64,000 bases of DNA from JBEKTW01 sp049515655 (GCA_049515655.1 JBEKTW010000003.1:62001-126000), one strand, 5' to 3'. Counted from the stretch's first letter, positions 36,298 through 45,273 are shown. Notes: generated by a model not told the origin, from the letters alone. A program made the numbers and translations.

Positions 36298-37512
36298 ATG
36301 AAAAAATATCTTAAGTATCTCACTTTCTGGAGAGTCTTTGCAAGCATCGTTCTTCTTGCCGCCGCGTACGTGACGTACGTCCGCTTCGTCAAGGGCCTGG
36401 GCGCCGCGACACACCTGAGCGATCAATTTCCCTGGGGATTGTGGATCGGCTTCGATGTACTTTGTGGAGTAGGCTTGGCCGCAGGAGGATTTACACTTGT
36501 CGCGATGGTTCACATATTCAACCTTAAACGCTTTGAGCCCATCCTCCGGCCCACCATCTTGACGGCATTTCTGGGATATCTCCTTGTTATTGTCGCGCTG
36601 ATGTTCGACCTCGGCAGGCCGCTGCAGATCTGGCACGCCATCATCATGTGGAACCCCCATTCCGTCATGTTCGAAGTTGCATGGTGCGTCATGTTATATA
36701 CCACTGTACTCTCGCTGGAGCTGTCGCCGGTGATCCTGGAGAAATTCAAGCTCACAGGATTGCAGAAAGCCCTGAAACGGGTGGCTGTACCCCTGATCAT
36801 TGTCGGTGTTCTGCTCTCAACGCTTCACCAGTCCTCCCTCGGTTCGCTGTATCTTATCGTCCCCGAGAAATTATACGGACTGTGGTACTCGCCGTATCTT
36901 CCCTTGTTTTTTTATGTTTCTGCAATAGCCGTTGGTTGCGCCATGATCATTTTCGAATCCTTCCTCAGCGCACGATCGTTCAAGAAGGGGCTGGAGCTTC
37001 CCTTGCTGGCCGACATTGCCCGATTCGGGGTGGTCATGCTTGCAGTTTACCTCACGATGAAAATCATGGACCTCTCGACCCGCTCCGCTTTCCCTCTTCT
37101 CTTCGTGCCCCGGATGGAGACATATCTCTACTGGCTCGAGATCGTTGTCGGCGTCATTGGCCCTCTTGTTCTGTTGAGCATCGCACGGATCAGGGAACAT
37201 CCGCGCGGTCTCTTCGCGGGCGCCGTCATGATCATCATCGGATTCATCCTGAACCGGATGAACATCAGCATCACGGGAATGGAAGCCTGGGCCGGTGTGT
37301 CCTATTTCCCCTCCTGGATGGAAATAACGATTACCATCGCAATTGTTACAGTGGGATTCGGTGTTTTCTCGCTTGCCGCAAAGTATCTCCCGCTGTTCGG
37401 TCATGAGCATCCTGGTGAGACAACGGGCATTCATGACCTCAGTGAAGACCTCCACCTTATTTCAGAACAAAGCAATCAGGATCAAACCAATGAAATTCTC
37501 ATCGGAAGATAG
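36298..37512 (+). CDS. HybB/NrfD-family membrane quinone-oxidoreductase subunit
   Basis: A 404-residue integral membrane protein with about ten hydrophobic helices, of the HybB branch of NrfD proteins. It shows F-P-W-G-L-W-I-G-F-D near residue 42 and the typical L-S-T-L-H-Q-S-S-L-G-S-L near 181. Such subunits exchange electrons and protons with menaquinone. It is coupled to the ferredoxin upstream and overlaps the third GcvH-like gene by 23 bp. HybB normally serves a membrane [NiFe]-hydrogenase with HybO and HybC, but neither is encoded here. Confidence 0.88.
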   Translation: MKKYLKYLTFWRVFASIVLLAAAYVTYVRFVKGLGAATHLSDQFPWGLWIGFDVLCGVGLAAGGFTLVAMVHIFNLKRFEPILRPTILTAFLGYLLVIVALMFDLGRPLQIWHAIIMWNPHSVMFEVAWCVMLYTTVLSLELSPVILEKFKLTGLQKALKRVAVPLIIVGVLLSTLHQSSLGSLYLIVPEKLYGLWYSPYLPLFFYVSAIAVGCAMIIFESFLSARSFKKGLELPLLADIARFGVVMLAVYLTMKIMDLSTRSAFPLLFVPRMETYLYWLEIVVGVIGPLVLLSIARIREHPRGLFAGAVMIIIGFILNRMNISITGMEAWAGVSYFPSWMEITITIAIVTVGFGVFSLAAKYLPLFGHEHPGETTGIHDLSEDLHLISEQSNQDQTNEILIGR

Positions 37513-38245
37513 CAGACGCCATACGTTCGCCTCTCCGCAATTCCGCTGCGTGTGGATGACCGCAGGTGTGCTCACGTACCAACTCTGTGACCGCAATTTT
37601 GAATGCGATCACTGTGAGCTCGACACGGCGCTGCAAACGATGTTTTCGAAAAACAGAAGCCACGCCGCGGTCGATCGTCCCGACGGTCCCTCCCGCCCAA
37701 CGGAACTGACACAGCCGCGATTTCTCTACAGTCGAAATCATTGCTGGGTGCAGTCCATGAGCGATACGGTTGTGCGCGTCGGACTTGAACCCGAGTTCGC
37801 TTCGATCCTGCTGTCGCCGAAAGCTATTGTACTTCCTACCACCGAAGACACGGTCAGACAAAACGAATGTTGTTTCTGGATCGTCCTCGAAGGTGGGACC
37901 ATCCCGGTGAAATCTCCTCTGGACGGGGTTGTGCGAAAAACCAATCCCCGGATCGCACAGGAACCGCACGAGGTTTGTCTTGATCCGGAAAACGAGGGAT
38001 GGCTCTTTGAACTCGAGACACGGAAGGATGAACACCGGACAGCACAATTGCTGAACAAGGAACAAACGCGAGAATTTTATTCAGACGACATGACGCGGTT
38101 TCGCAACCTTGTGGCCGACGCGCTGAAAGCACATGACAGTGCCGTTGGAATGACGATGGCGGACGGAGGACAAAAACTGCACAACGTCTCCGCCATGCTC
38201 GGGGTCCGCCGGTATTTTGAATTGATCCGGGAAGTGTTCGGATGA
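37490..38245 (+). CDS. GcvH-like protein 3 with N-terminal cysteine motif (no lipoyl lysine)
   Basis: A 251-residue soluble protein. The N-terminal part has C-V-W-M-T-A-G-V near residue 20 and C-D-R-N-F-E-C-D-H-C near 33-42, four cysteines (C20, C33, C39, C42) suited to a metal or cluster. A GcvH-like barrel follows (about 80-185), in which the lipoylation position is G135 (E-G-G-T-I-P-V-K-S-P). The tail again contains M-A-D-G-G-Q like the other two paralogs. ATG 37490 has an AGGA ribosome site and overlaps the HybB-like gene; the frame is open further up only as overlap. It is the last gene of the operon. Confidence 0.8.
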   Translation: MKFSSEDSRRHTFASPQFRCVWMTAGVLTYQLCDRNFECDHCELDTALQTMFSKNRSHAAVDRPDGPSRPTELTQPRFLYSRNHCWVQSMSDTVVRVGLEPEFASILLSPKAIVLPTTEDTVRQNECCFWIVLEGGTIPVKSPLDGVVRKTNPRIAQEPHEVCLDPENEGWLFELETRKDEHRTAQLLNKEQTREFYSDDMTRFRNLVADALKAHDSAVGMTMADGGQKLHNVSAMLGVRRYFELIREVFG

Positions 38246-38390
38246 AGTATGATTGATCGAATTCCGTGACAGGTCTGCTGCCCCGGATTTTTCCCTTTCT
38301 CAAAACTAATAATCCCTTTCCCTCTGTTTTGCACCTGTGATAAAGCAGCCCGAATAAGCACCAAGTTTCACCCCCTTCCAGGTCCCTTCA

Positions 38391-38405
38391 TGGCATAAAT
38401 TTTGC
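38391..38405 (+). promoter_or_regulatory. Sigma54 (-24/-12) promoter before the heme kinase/NtrC genes
   Basis: TGGCATAAATTTTGC matches TGGCAC-N5-TTGC at all but one position, with GG and GC exactly 10 bp apart. The expected transcript start is near 38416, only about 8 nt before the kinase ATG, giving an almost leaderless mRNA. An NtrC-type activator is encoded two genes on, so self-activation is plausible. Confidence 0.6.
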
Positions 38406-38423
38406 CCTTTAGAGTACTCTGGT

Positions 38424-40070
38424 ATGATTACATCTTACTTCCATACGTTGAGCTTTCGTGTCCTCGTAGGATCACTTGTCGTTCTTCTTGTGCTCTTCGG
38501 GTTCTATTCGTATTTCGCCATCCAATTCTACACCGAGCAAATGCTGAGCTCGCGATTGGAGAGCGCCAACCGGATGAGCGACGTCATCAAGAAATCGACG
38601 CACTACGGCATGCTGCTGAATCGAACAGAAGATGTCTACCAGATTATCACGACGATCGGAAAAGAGCCGGGAGTTGAAGGCATCCGCATCTACAACAAGC
38701 GCGGCGAAATCATGTTCTCGACCGAAAAGCAGGAGGAGCATACGGTCGTCGACATGCACGCGGAGGCCTGTTACGTCTGCCACGATCAGGCAAAGCGGTT
38801 GGAATCGTTGCCGACGAGCAATCGATCGAGGATTTACGCGTCCCCGAAAGGTTATCGCGTTTTCGGATTAATCGATCCTATTCACAATGAAGCTTCGTGT
38901 TCGAACGCCGATTGCCACGCTCATCCGGCCGACAAAACTGTTCTCGGTGTCCTTGACGTCCGGATGTCGTTGGAACAAGTCGACAGGGGCATCGCGCAAG
39001 CTCGATACACCATGATTTCCTATGCGGTAGGCACCATCGTGGTCGTGGCGTTCATTTCCATCATATTCCTCTCGACAACTGTCACCAAACCGGTGAGGAG
39101 ACTGATGCTCGGGGTAAAACAGATTTCGTCGGGCAACCTTGATTACCGGATTCTGATCCGTTCAAGAGACGAGTTGGGGAAACTTGCCCAAGCGTTCAAC
39201 GAAATGATGACGTCGCTTCAACATGAAAAGGAGGAGAACCGCCGATGGGCTGCAACTCTGCAGGAACGAATTCGCGAAAAGACGGAGGAACTCAAATCGA
39301 TCCATGCACAGATTCTTCAAATTGAAAAGATGGCGTCTCTCGGTAAACTCTCTGCCACCGTTGCGCACGAACTGAACAATCCGCTTGAAGCGATCCTTAC
39401 ATACGCAAAGTTGATTGCCCGGCGCATCAGAAAAAATGAATCGACAACACCAATAGACCGGCAGACACTCGAAGACATCGAGATTATCGCGCGAGAAACC
39501 GACCGCTGCGGAAACATCGTCAAGAATTTGCTGTTGTTTTCCAGAAAACAGGTTGGGGAATTCAACGTTGCCCCAGTAAAGCAAATCGTCGAGAGAGCGA
39601 CACAACTCGTGCAGCATCATCTCACGATCTCGAACGTTCAGCTGCTGGCTAGTTTCCAGAGTGAGACAATCATGCTGGTATGTGACGAAAATCAGATGCA
39701 ACAGGCACTCGTTGCGCTCCTGGTCAACGGCGTGGAAGCGATGCCGGAAGGCGGAACAATTCATCTTGATATTGCACAGGCAGATCCTGATGGAGAGGTT
39801 TCCATTACGGTCTCCGATACCGGCGTGGGCATTTTGCCCGAGGATCTTCCTCATATCTTCGAGCCTTTCTTCTCGACCAAGAAAGAGGTGAAAGGCGTCG
39901 GCCTCGGCTTGTCCGTCGTCTATGGGATCGTTGAACGACATGGCGGCAAAATTGCCGTCACCTCCACTCCCGGCAAGGGCACGACGTTCACGTTGACATT
40001 CCCCCACATGAGTATCACGCATCAACAGAGCAACAGTGCAGAATTACTTCACGCAAAGGACATTGTATGA
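38424..40070 (+). CDS. Sensor histidine kinase with two putative c-type heme motifs
   Basis: A 548-residue membrane kinase. Helices near residues 13-33 and 198-218 enclose a periplasmic domain that contains C-Y-V-C-H (116-120) and C-S-N-A-D-C-H (159-165), the C-x2-C-H and C-x4-C-H patterns of covalent heme c. A HAMP linker (about 219-272), coiled region, H-box with H315 in V-A-H-E-L-N-N-P and an ATPase domain (D-T-G-V-G near 460; G-V-G-L-G-L near 490) follow. It should phosphorylate the NtrC-type regulator it overlaps by ATGA. The signal is likely redox or a gas bound at heme; this is inference from the motifs. Confidence 0.9.
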   Translation: MITSYFHTLSFRVLVGSLVVLLVLFGFYSYFAIQFYTEQMLSSRLESANRMSDVIKKSTHYGMLLNRTEDVYQIITTIGKEPGVEGIRIYNKRGEIMFSTEKQEEHTVVDMHAEACYVCHDQAKRLESLPTSNRSRIYASPKGYRVFGLIDPIHNEASCSNADCHAHPADKTVLGVLDVRMSLEQVDRGIAQARYTMISYAVGTIVVVAFISIIFLSTTVTKPVRRLMLGVKQISSGNLDYRILIRSRDELGKLAQAFNEMMTSLQHEKEENRRWAATLQERIREKTEELKSIHAQILQIEKMASLGKLSATVAHELNNPLEAILTYAKLIARRIRKNESTTPIDRQTLEDIEIIARETDRCGNIVKNLLLFSRKQVGEFNVAPVKQIVERATQLVQHHLTISNVQLLASFQSETIMLVCDENQMQQALVALLVNGVEAMPEGGTIHLDIAQADPDGEVSITVSDTGVGILPEDLPHIFEPFFSTKKEVKGVGLGLSVVYGIVERHGGKIAVTSTPGKGTTFTLTFPHMSITHQQSNSAELLHAKDIV

Positions 40071-41413
40071 ACGGCAAGAATTCTATCCTGATCATTGACG
40101 ATGAAAGCATCGTGAGAGATTCTCTCTCAAAGTGGTTCAACGAAGACGGTTTCCTCGTCGGCATGGCCGAGAATGCCGCCGCGGGGCTGCGTCAGCTCCA
40201 ATCCCGGAAATGGGATATCATTTTGCTGGACATCAAAATGCCCGGGATGGATGGGATGGAGCTCCAGCAGCGCATCAGGGAAATCGACCCCACTGCCGCT
40301 ATTATCTTCATCACCGCGCACGCGTCCGTGGACACGGCCGTCCGCGCGCTCAAGAGCGGCGCGTTCGATTACGTGACCAAGCCCGTCGACCCCGACCATC
40401 TCTCGCATCTCATTACCAACGCCTTGAAGCAGCGAGCGCTCGCCAATGAGAACACAAAACTCAAAGAACAGTTTTCGGAGGTCTCGAAGGTGAACGACAT
40501 TGTCGGGGATTCACCACAGATGAAGAAAGTGTACGAAATGATCCAGACGGTCGCGGGAACGGACACGACCGTCATGATCCGGGGGGAAAGTGGAACGGGC
40601 AAGGAGATCATCGCACGCGCCATTCACAGCAACAGCCAGCGGCGTTATTTTCCCCTGGTCACGGTAAACTGCGGTGCATTGCCAGCAGGGATTCTGGAAA
40701 GCGAACTCTTTGGTCACGAACGCGGGGCATTCACGGGTGCCCAGTACCGAAGAAAAGGCAAGCTCGAGCTTGCCGACGGCGGCACGCTTTTCCTGGATGA
40801 AGTAGGAAACATCGACGTGAAAACTCAGATGGATCTGCTTCGCGTCCTGGAAACGAAGCAATTCACGAGGGTCGGCGGCAACAATATCATTAATGTGGAT
40901 TTTCGGATTATCTGCGCGACAAACAAGGACCTGGAGAAAGCGATGCAGGACGGTGATTTCCGGGAAGATCTCTACTACCGGCTCAATGTCTTCACCATCG
41001 TCGTACCTCCGTTGCGCGAACGAAAATCCGACATTCCCCTCCTGGCAAATTACTTTGCAGAAAAGTACGCGCAGGCGATCGGGAAGTCCATCACCGATAT
41101 TTCATCGGATGCGATGGACATTCTGGTTCGGTATGACTGGCCCGGAAATGTTAGAGAATTGGAGAACGCCATCGAGCGTGCGATGGTCATCGGCACACCG
41201 CCGACGATTCGTCCCGAGGACCTGCCGTTCCAGTTGAGCGAAAAGAAGAAGAAACCCGCCTGTGGATCACTGGCAGAAATGGAAAAGGAGCACATCATCG
41301 AGATTCTGGAACAGAACCACTGGAATATCTCCCGGTCCGCGGATATACTCGATATTGACAGGGTCACTTTGTACAACAAAATTGAGAAGTATGGTTTACA
41401 GAAACCTGCGTGA
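40067..41413 (+). CDS. NtrC-family sigma54-dependent response regulator
   Basis: A 448-residue activator: receiver domain with phospho-acceptor D55 in L-L-D-I-K-M-P-G, AAA+ domain with Walker A G-E-S-G-T-G-K-E near 170, the sigma54-contact loop G-A-F-T-G-A near 218, Walker B L-F-L-D-E-V-G-N near 243, and a Fis-type helix-turn-helix at the C-terminus. It is the cognate partner of the overlapping heme kinase. Likely targets are sigma54 promoters in this locus, such as the one at 38391. Its stop overlaps the GTG start of the next gene. Confidence 0.94.
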   Translation: MNGKNSILIIDDESIVRDSLSKWFNEDGFLVGMAENAAAGLRQLQSRKWDIILLDIKMPGMDGMELQQRIREIDPTAAIIFITAHASVDTAVRALKSGAFDYVTKPVDPDHLSHLITNALKQRALANENTKLKEQFSEVSKVNDIVGDSPQMKKVYEMIQTVAGTDTTVMIRGESGTGKEIIARAIHSNSQRRYFPLVTVNCGALPAGILESELFGHERGAFTGAQYRRKGKLELADGGTLFLDEVGNIDVKTQMDLLRVLETKQFTRVGGNNIINVDFRIICATNKDLEKAMQDGDFREDLYYRLNVFTIVVPPLRERKSDIPLLANYFAEKYAQAIGKSITDISSDAMDILVRYDWPGNVRELENAIERAMVIGTPPTIRPEDLPFQLSEKKKKPACGSLAEMEKEHIIEILEQNHWNISRSADILDIDRVTLYNKIEKYGLQKPA

Positions 41414-41952
41414 TAACCGTGATTCATGTTCTGAATGGCTCATCTCTGTCGGTGCAGAGGTTCGAACAGATCCTTTCTTCAGCGGAAAGCATCCTCGAAC
41501 ATCCGGTCCGGCTCGAACCGAGTCCGCTTGATATTCAGAAGGCATTTGACAGTTCCCGTGGGCAGTATAATTCGACCGCATTGCTCGCACAAATCCTCAC
41601 GACAACTCTTCCGAACGGTGAGAAGTGGATCGCTGTCGTCGATGTTGACTTGTACGTCCCGGTCCTGACATTCGTCTATGGAGAAGCACAATTCAACGGA
41701 TCAGCTGCAATCATCTCAACGCATCGACTCAGGAACCAATTTTATGGAATACCGCAGGACGACAGCCTTTTTCTGGAGAGGTTGGCAAAGGAAATGATCC
41801 ATGAACTTGGCCACACGTTCGGACTGTATCATTGCCGCCAGTTCGACTGCGTCATGCATTCGTCCACCTACGTCGAGGAAATCGACCTGAAGCGAGCGAC
41901 GCCGTGTCCGCAATGCAAAAGTTCTTTACTACGAACAACAAAATCATCATGA
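41410..41952 (+). CDS. Archaemetzincin-type zinc peptidase
   Basis: A 180-residue protein with the archaemetzincin signature H-E-x2-H-x2-G-x3-C-x4-C-x-M: residues H-E-L-G-H-T-F-G-L-Y-H-C-R-Q-F-D-C-V-M from about 134, then C-P-Q-C near 170 for the structural zinc. Bacterial archaemetzincins have no settled substrate. It starts at GTG 41410, overlapping the response regulator stop, so it is part of the same transcript. This linkage to a redox two-component system is unexpected. Confidence 0.88.
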   Translation: MITVIHVLNGSSLSVQRFEQILSSAESILEHPVRLEPSPLDIQKAFDSSRGQYNSTALLAQILTTTLPNGEKWIAVVDVDLYVPVLTFVYGEAQFNGSAAIISTHRLRNQFYGIPQDDSLFLERLAKEMIHELGHTFGLYHCRQFDCVMHSSTYVEEIDLKRATPCPQCKSSLLRTTKSS

Positions 41953-41979
41953 CATTCACTAATTATCGCGGAAAGTCCC

Positions 41980-42429
41980 ATGAGCATAATGTTTAGTCGT
42001 CAATGCGAATATGCTTTACAGGCCGTCATGTATCTTGCGCTGAAACCGCAGGATGAAATGACATCTATCAAGGAACTCACACAGAAACTAGACACTCCTT
42101 ATCACTTCCTGGGAAAGATCCTGCAAAACCTCACGCACAAGGGCCTGCTGAAATCACTCAAGGGCCCCAGCGGTGGATTCGCGTTGGCATTGCCCTCAGA
42201 AGACATCAATCTACTCCAGATCATTGAAGCAATCGATGGTGCCAGTTTTACAAAAGGTTGCGTTCTCGGATTTCCGGAGTGCTCGAAGTCAGACCCATGT
42301 GCCCTGCACGATCAATGGGTACCGTCCCGCGATTCTATCATTGCCATGTTGAAAGGGAAAAGCGTTGCGGAAATGGCGAACAAAATGAAAAAACCGCAGT
42401 ATCTCATGAACAAGCGCTCGAGCGGATAG
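41980..42429 (+). CDS. Rrf2-family Fe-S transcription regulator
   Basis: A 149-residue winged-helix repressor. The N-terminal HTH begins S-R-Q-C-E-Y-A-L-Q-A-V-M-Y. Three cysteines (C94, C101, C107) in G-C-V-L-G-F-P-E-C-S-K-S-D-P-C fit an iron-sulfur ligand set as in NsrR or IscR. The ATG 41980 follows GGAAAG. It lies 27 bp after the archaemetzincin gene and before a hemerythrin-like gene, an arrangement typical of nitric oxide or oxidative stress control. Confidence 0.92.
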   Translation: MSIMFSRQCEYALQAVMYLALKPQDEMTSIKELTQKLDTPYHFLGKILQNLTHKGLLKSLKGPSGGFALALPSEDINLLQIIEAIDGASFTKGCVLGFPECSKSDPCALHDQWVPSRDSIIAMLKGKSVAEMANKMKKPQYLMNKRSSG

Positions 42430-42500
42430 TTCTGTCCACCGGTCATCCGCGCTTTGGTCCCGGACTCTCGGAGCGAAGAGGTGTATGTCATTACGATTTT

Positions 42501-42845
42501 ATGGTTGGATCGCTCTTTGGTTTCTTCGCGAACGACCACCGGCGGCTTGAACCGCTGTTGAGTAAGGCTGTCGCCAACGTGAATAGCCGTGACACGAACG
42601 CCTATGCAGAATTCCGCACGGGCCTCCTGCGGCACATCAACATGAAGGAAAAAGTTTTGCTTCCGGCTGCCCGGACATTCCAGGAAGGCCAGTCTCATGC
42701 GCTTCCAGTGAAGATTCGCCTTGACCATGGCGTCCTCACGGCGCTCCTCGTCCCGCAACTATCCCCCACTATTGTCAGCGCACTTCGTGCAATTCTCGCC
42801 GATCATAGCAAGCCTGAAGATATGCCGGGTCAACAGTACGTTTAG
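42501..42845 (+). CDS. Hemerythrin-like protein
   Basis: A 114-residue helical protein with the hemerythrin ligand pattern: H13 (N-D-H-R-R-L), H45 with E50 (L-L-R-H-I-N-M-K-E-K), H76 (L-D-H-G-V-L), and H102 with E106 (A-D-H-S-K-P-E-D). The di-iron site would bind O2, NO or serve repair. The frame is open to 42258 but that overlaps the Rrf2 gene in another frame; ATG 42501 starts just before the first helix. It ends soon after H102, shorter than most relatives, so the C-terminus may be trimmed. Confidence 0.7.
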   Translation: MVGSLFGFFANDHRRLEPLLSKAVANVNSRDTNAYAEFRTGLLRHINMKEKVLLPAARTFQEGQSHALPVKIRLDHGVLTALLVPQLSPTIVSALRAILADHSKPEDMPGQQYV

Positions 42846-42875
42846 AAGTTTCGCAATCTCCCCCCAAAGAAGTAA

Positions 42876-43676
42876 TCACCTCTCTTTCAGCCTGATTTCC
42901 CCTTTCTCGGTACTTACCCGCAGAAGAGGTCCGCCGCCGTTGACCGGCCCGCGGTAGCGCTCCGCCTCGCGATGCCTTCCTTTAACGGATAGATCGAAAT
43001 CCGAGTTGAAATCCGCTTTCCGCCCGATATCGCCGCTGAATTCAAAACCCGCACCCTTTGGCAGCGTAATGTCAATGCTGCCTTTATATGTTTCAAACCG
43101 TGAATCTCCTGTGAGTTTCGCGAAGTCCGTTCGCACCTCGCCCTTGTAGGTTTCGAGGTCGACCGAACCCTCAAAATTCCTGATCGAAACTCTCCCTTTG
43201 TAGGTATTCATCTCCAATGATGCTTTGAGGTCAGAGATTTTCGATTCGGATTTGTAATCCTTGATATGCAGATGTGCCGTTGAAGGCATGGAGATGGTAT
43301 AATGAACAAAGGGAAGGCTTCCCTCATTGTCGCCGAACAAGCCGAAGAACCATGAGGAATGTGATTTAAGCTCGTCATAATCCGTTTCGATGCTGACGCG
43401 CTCCGGCGAATCATGGATACGAATTTCTGTATCACTCACCTTCTCTCTATCATGCCGATCCCACCCATCGGGTTCGATCTTTGCATAAATCTCCACTTGC
43501 GGCTTGTCCCACGTCTCTATCGTGATGCTTCCCTTGTATGTATCGATGTACACTTCTCCGGTTTTATTCAACTCAACGGTTTTTTTGACTTCGCGCACTT
43601 CCTGACCGAGAGCCGACTCCATGCTGAAGAGGAGCGCACAAAGTATTGCCTGAACGACTAAACCTGTGAATTTCAT
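42876..43676 (-). CDS. DUF4097-like exported beta-repeat protein
   Basis: A 266-residue protein with a signal peptide (about 1-26, cleavage after A-L-G-Q) and a series of beta-strand repeats. Four share T-Y-K-G (D-T-Y-K-G-S-I, N-T-Y-K-G-R-V, E-T-Y-K-G-E-V, E-T-Y-K-G-S-I) and a fifth has D-Y-K-S. This fits the right-handed beta-helix-like DUF4097 group, of unknown function. ATG 43676 has an AGGTG ribosome site; a GTG two codons upstream is the alternative. It is convergent with the hemerythrin-like gene and follows the MFS gene on the minus strand. Confidence 0.8.
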   Translation of the reverse strand: MKFTGLVVQAILCALLFSMESALGQEVREVKKTVELNKTGEVYIDTYKGSITIETWDKPQVEIYAKIEPDGWDRHDREKVSDTEIRIHDSPERVSIETDYDELKSHSSWFFGLFGDNEGSLPFVHYTISMPSTAHLHIKDYKSESKISDLKASLEMNTYKGRVSIRNFEGSVDLETYKGEVRTDFAKLTGDSRFETYKGSIDITLPKGAGFEFSGDIGRKADFNSDFDLSVKGRHREAERYRGPVNGGGPLLRVSTEKGEIRLKER

Positions 43677-43741
43677 GTTCACCTCGCTAAAGTTTGCTTA
43701 CATCGTTCTATACGAGGCCCGATGCGGGAAGTTACGCTCTC

Positions 43742-45079
43742 CTAGTCTTCCGGTGGGACTGTCAGCTGCGCGGCCGCCTGGATTCCAGAAGAAACCTCCG
43801 GGATGATGCCTATTTTCATGTAAATTGGACGTATCTTCTCGCGCAACATCGGAAGCTTGGCAGCAAAAACTGTCGCCCCGATAATGCAGCAGATTCCACT
43901 GATCATCAGGGTTGTGGGAGCGCCGATGAAACTGGCAAGACTCCCGGCAAGCAGACTTCCAAAAGGCGCCATCCCCATAAAGGCCATTGCATAGAAGCTC
44001 ATGACGCGGCCGCGCTTGTCGTCGTCGGAGATTGTCTGCAGGATCGAATTGCTCGACGCCATTTGTACCATCATGCCGAACCCGACGACATAGAGTAAGC
44101 CCATCGATAACCATAAGGATCGCGAGAATGAAAATGCGATAAGTCCGGTTCCAAAAATCGAAGCCGCAGTCGGTATCCACCGGCTTAGTCCGGCAACACT
44201 CTTGCGTGAAGCAAGGAATATGGCTCCGGTGACCGCTCCCATCCCCGTTGCGCCCATAAGGAAACCGAGCGTGCGGGGACCTCCATGGAGAATATCCCGG
44301 GCAAAAATCGGCATGAGAACAGCATACGGCATACCCATGACGCTCACCAACGCAAGCAGCAGGAGAATGTACTTGATCGGAGCAAAACCAAATGCGTAGT
44401 TGAATCCTTCCTTGAATCCCTCCAAGACCCCATGCGATTCTTGTTTTCGTTCCCGCGGAGCGATTCGCATTGCCAGCAATGCAATGATCACCGCGACAAA
44501 ACTCAATGCGTTCAGAAGAAAACACAATCCCTCCCCTATCGCGGCAATGACGATACCCGCGATCGACGGCCCCAGGAGTCTCGCACTGTTGAACATGGAG
44601 GAATTAAGCGCTATGGCATTTCCCAGGTCTTCTTTGTTCTCGATCATTTCCAGCACAAACGATTGCCGGGTAGGATTATCAAAAGCATTGATCAGACCCA
44701 AAAAAATGCTCAACAGGAAGATATGGATAATCTGAATATTTCCCGTAAGGGTGAGAATAGCGAGTATGGTCGCCTGAACCATCGAGAGCGTTTGAGTGGC
44801 AACGAGGATACGATGCCTGTTGAGGCGGTCGGCGAATACTCCGGCGAATGGGGTCACAATAAATATTGGCATCTGGCCTGCAAACCCTACGGCTCCCAGG
44901 AGAAATGCCGAATTTGTCAACCGATAGACAAGCCATGTCACCGCGATCTGTTGCATCCAGGTTCCGATGAGCGAAATAAGTTGTCCGCCGAAGAAAAGTC
45001 GGTAATTTCGAAAACGCAAAGCCCGGAAAGTTAGTTTGAGGCCTTTAGCATCCTCTCGTCTGACCGTAGGGGGTTTCAT
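43742..45079 (-). CDS. MFS transporter, EntS/MFS_3-like exporter
   Basis: A 445-residue major facilitator with about twelve helices and the R-N-Y-R-L-F-F-G-G-Q start typical of the EntS/MFS_3 branch. The A-like loop motif reads G-V-F-A-D-R-L-N-R-H-R near residue 79, with F-D-N-P-T-R-Q-S-F near 130. Relatives export siderophores or small drugs; the substrate here is unknown. It is divergent from the gene at 45274 across about 190 bp in which I see no clear operator. Confidence 0.9.
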   Translation of the reverse strand: MKPPTVRREDAKGLKLTFRALRFRNYRLFFGGQLISLIGTWMQQIAVTWLVYRLTNSAFLLGAVGFAGQMPIFIVTPFAGVFADRLNRHRILVATQTLSMVQATILAILTLTGNIQIIHIFLLSIFLGLINAFDNPTRQSFVLEMIENKEDLGNAIALNSSMFNSARLLGPSIAGIVIAAIGEGLCFLLNALSFVAVIIALLAMRIAPRERKQESHGVLEGFKEGFNYAFGFAPIKYILLLLALVSVMGMPYAVLMPIFARDILHGGPRTLGFLMGATGMGAVTGAIFLASRKSVAGLSRWIPTAASIFGTGLIAFSFSRSLWLSMGLLYVVGFGMMVQMASSNSILQTISDDDKRGRVMSFYAMAFMGMAPFGSLLAGSLASFIGAPTTLMISGICCIIGATVFAAKLPMLREKIRPIYMKIGIIPEVSSGIQAAAQLTVPPED

Positions 45080-45273
45080 CTATGGTATCATCGCAGCAAC
45101 GGGTGAACAAAAATAATCGGTAATATAAGAAATGACGAAGGGATTTCCAATGCCGTAACGCATGAAGCGCCCCATCCATTCGCTGTGCTTTCCTGGCTAT
45201 TGCTTTTCATGCCTTCCTTTGTTATTTTTCCAGGGCGTATGACTGGAGTTAAGAAACACACATCCGGGCAAAA

